Shown here: positions 7,706 through 9,514 of the stretch, in pieces
Numbering within the stretch: position 1 is the first letter of the stretch
Layout of the letters: the number at the start of each line of letters is the position of its first letter
Origin: Anaerolineaceae bacterium
GTDB taxonomy: Bacteria; Chloroflexota; Anaerolineae; Anaerolineales; Anaerolineaceae
NCBI GenBank assembly: GCA_003501835.1
Contig: DNOU01000209.1
Coordinates: forward strand, 6,604 to 16,117
Length of the DNA stretch: 9,514 nt
Direction: 5' to 3'
Position numbers and translations under genes: made by a program
The notes under the pieces: model-generated
Database searches by the model: none
What the model was told of the DNA's origin: nothing
The model's input: only the letters and a program-made list of their open reading frames with translations

Positions 7706-9514
7706 TCAGAGAGTGATCTTTTCCCCGGTCTCGAGGGATTGCATAGCCCCGAATGAAGCCCGGGAAACACCGATGAGCTGGTCGTAGGGTATGGGAGCGG
7801 TACCGCCGTTGGTGATGGCATCAGTAAACATCTGCCAGGCAGCCTGGTGACCTTTGTCCTGCCGCAGGCGGGAGACTTTTCTTTCATGGTGCCGGTCGCT
7901 CACCAGTTCCAGTGATCGGAAGTCATCGAGTACGCCAACCTTGCCTCCGCAGAACACCTCAACGCGTTCCTTGGGGAAGGATTTGGTGCCATTTGCCAGG
8001 TATTCCACCGTGCCCAGCGAACCGTCGGGAAAACCCAGGGTGAGATGAATATTATCCAGGTGGTAGCGGTTTCCGTCAGGCAGACCGGATGCTCTTACCC
8101 AGGTGGGGGATGCACCGACCAGGAAGGTGAGAAAATCGATGAAATGACAGCCTTCACCGATAATCCTTCCGCCGCCCTGGTTAACATCATTCAGCCAGTG
8201 ATTGGCAGGCAGGTATCCAGCATTGACCCGGTAATGAAGGCTCAGAGGTTCCACCCGGTCGGCAAAGAAGCGCTGCAACAACCTGCCGAAAGGTGCAGCA
8301 CGGCGGTTGTAACCTACAGTCAAGATTGTATCGGGTGCATTGCGCAGTGCGGTTTCAATTTCAGGCAACTCCTCCGGGTGGATCGCCAGGGGCTTTTCAC
8401 AGTAGACATGCTTGCCAGCATTGAGCGCCGCGACCACCTGGCGCGCATGCAGGTTGTGGCGGGTAAGCAGGATCACGGTATTGATTTGCGGATTTTCAAG
8501 GATCTCGTTCTCGTTGGAAGAGGAGAATTTGAATCCGAATTTCTTTGCTGCAAGGCTGGCGCTCAGTCCGGAGCCTGAGGCTATCCCAACCAGCTCTGCC
8601 TTACCGGCGCGTTTGACTGCCGGCAGGAAGACCGCATTGGCATAATTGCCAGCGCCCAGAACACCCACCTTTACCGTTGAGACGGGAAGCGGATTCTGAG
8701 CAGCGGAGGTTTCAATCCTGGAAGTGATCTCACGCTCTTTGCCGATATCATATTTAATAAGCACTCCAAGGAAGGCTTCACCTGTCTTTCCTGTGATCAG
8801 GTCATAGGCTTTCGGGGCGTTGTCGATCTCGAAACGGTGGCTGATGAGCGGAGTCACATCCAGTCGTTTGTCTGCGAGGAGTTCCACGAAGGATTCCATG
8901 TTGCGTCCCTCGGTCCAGCGCACGTAGCCGATGGGGTAATCTTTTCCACCTTCTTCGTACTCGTTGTCGTACCGGCCGGGCCCGTAGGATCTTGAAATCT
9001 TAAAATCAAGTTCCTTTTCGTAATAGATCTTGCGCGGGATGTTCATTCCCACAGCCCCCACGGCCACCACAGTTCCCTTATCGCGGGCCAGGAGTCCGGC
9101 CAATTCAACGGGTTCTTCGGAGGGTGTATCGGCGCAAATCAGCACGATATCGAAGCCGCGGTTTTGTGTAAAGGCTGCGGCTTCTTCCTCACAACCTTCA
9201 CGCAGTACAGCTGTCGCGTGAAACTGCTTCGCCAGTTCAACCCTCTGAGGGGAAATATCCTCTCCAAATACGCTGCAGCCGGCAGCGTGAGCGATGCCGC
9301 AGGTCAACAAACCCAGGAGACCCAATCCAATGACGCATACCCTGTCTCCAAGCTGAGGATTGGCCAGCCTGAATCCCTGCATTGCAACGGCGCCCAGCGT
9401 GGTGAAGGCTGCACTCTCAAAATCGACCGAGTCAGGGATTTTCACCATCAGATTTTGGGGTACCAGGGCGTATTCTGCATGGACGGCATATCCACCACCT
9501 CCACAGGCCACCCT
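7706..9514 (-). CDS. Bi-domain oxidoreductase: MDR dehydrogenase fused to Gfo/Idh/MocA (5' partial)
   Basis: About 602 codons are visible; the start lies beyond the right edge (the GTG at 9511 is an internal Val, and the frame stays open to 9514). The first part (to about residue 255) is the end of a medium-chain, alcohol-dehydrogenase-like domain with the nucleotide-binding loop VIGLGLLGLL (60-69). A linker (about 256-279) leads to a Gfo/Idh/MocA domain with a second Rossmann motif, VGVLGAGNYA (282-291), the catalytic-lysine motif CEKPLA (371-376), and GGGRIIGEGCHFIDFL (446-461), which supplies the usual His. This fusion is a known family in exopolysaccharide and O-antigen clusters, presumed to oxidise or reduce a nucleotide sugar or sugar acid; the substrate is unknown. 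The zinc-binding part of the MDR domain, if present, would lie outside the window. The stop is 22 nt before the heparinase-family gene, indicating one transcript. Confidence 0.92.
   Translation of the reverse strand, partial: RVACGGGGYAVHAEYALVPQNLMVKIPDSVDFESAAFTTLGAVAMQGFRLANPQLGDRVCVIGLGLLGLLTCGIAHAAGCSVFGEDISPQRVELAKQFHATAVLREGCEEEAAAFTQNRGFDIVLICADTPSEEPVELAGLLARDKGTVVAVGAVGMNIPRKIYYEKELDFKISRSYGPGRYDNEYEEGGKDYPIGYVRWTEGRNMESFVELLADKRLDVTPLISHRFEIDNAPKAYDLITGKTGEAFLGVLIKYDIGKEREITSRIETSAAQNPLPVSTVKVGVLGAGNYANAVFLPAVKRAGKAELVGIASGSGLSASLAAKKFGFKFSSSNENEILENPQINTVILLTRHNLHARQVVAALNAGKHVYCEKPLAIHPEELPEIETALRNAPDTILTVGYNRRAAPFGRLLQRFFADRVEPLSLHYRVNAGYLPANHWLNDVNQGGGRIIGEGCHFIDFLTFLVGASPTWVRASGLPDGNRYHLDNIHLTLGFPDGSLGTVEYLANGTKSFPKERVEVFCGGKVGVLDDFRSLELVSDRHHERKVSRLRQDKGHQAAWQMFTDAITNGGTAPIPYDQLIGVSRASFGAMQSLETGEKITL

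Noticed and set aside
7684..7887. N-terminal extension of the heparinase-family protein by 68 codons
   Set aside because: It overlaps the conserved C-terminus of the oxidoreductase and encodes a Pro/Ser/Arg-rich, low-complexity stretch typical of an out-of-frame shadow.
8045..8578. Plus-strand ORF of 177 codons opposite the MocA domain
   Set aside because: It lies wholly antisense to a strongly conserved coding region, has no recognisable motif, and is explained by codon bias of the real gene.

Overview
The window reads as a stretch of a mid-GC bacterial chromosome. The PstB, PhoU and PhoR-like proteins, and the polysaccharide genes beside them, recall Chloroflexota (Anaerolineae-like). This is a family-resemblance impression with no search behind it, and should be held at moderate to low confidence. 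No RNA gene, insertion sequence, CRISPR array, prophage gene or tRNA was seen.

Layout: seven genes lie head to tail on the minus strand and fill positions 429 to the right edge. In transcription order they are: (1) a bi-domain oxidoreductase (alcohol-dehydrogenase-like domain fused to a Gfo/Idh/MocA domain), cut by the right edge; (2) a heparinase II/III family protein; (3) a GT4 glycosyltransferase of the WbuB type; (4) an OmpR/PhoB-type response regulator; (5) a PhoR-type sensor histidine kinase; (6) PstB, the phosphate-transport ATPase; (7) PhoU. Gaps are 22, 15, -4 (ATGA overlap), 7, 98 and 17 nt, so they could form one long transcription unit. The only gap large enough for an internal promoter or processing site is the 98 nt before pstB. 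At the left edge (1-129) the C-terminal end of an unidentified plus-strand gene runs convergently toward phoU and is followed by a clear intrinsic terminator. Between them lie a weakly supported 50-codon plus-strand ORF and a hairpin that may end the phoU transcript.

How the genes fit: the first three form a surface-polysaccharide module (a fused dehydrogenase likely acting on a nucleotide sugar or sugar acid, a lyase-fold protein without a signal peptide, and a glycosyltransferase). The last four form a phosphate-sensing module (kinase and regulator, the transporter ATPase that carries the sensing signal, and the PhoU adaptor). PstS, PstC and PstA are not in the window. The most noteworthy point is that the two modules join without a break: the stop codon of the glycosyltransferase overlaps the start codon of the response regulator.
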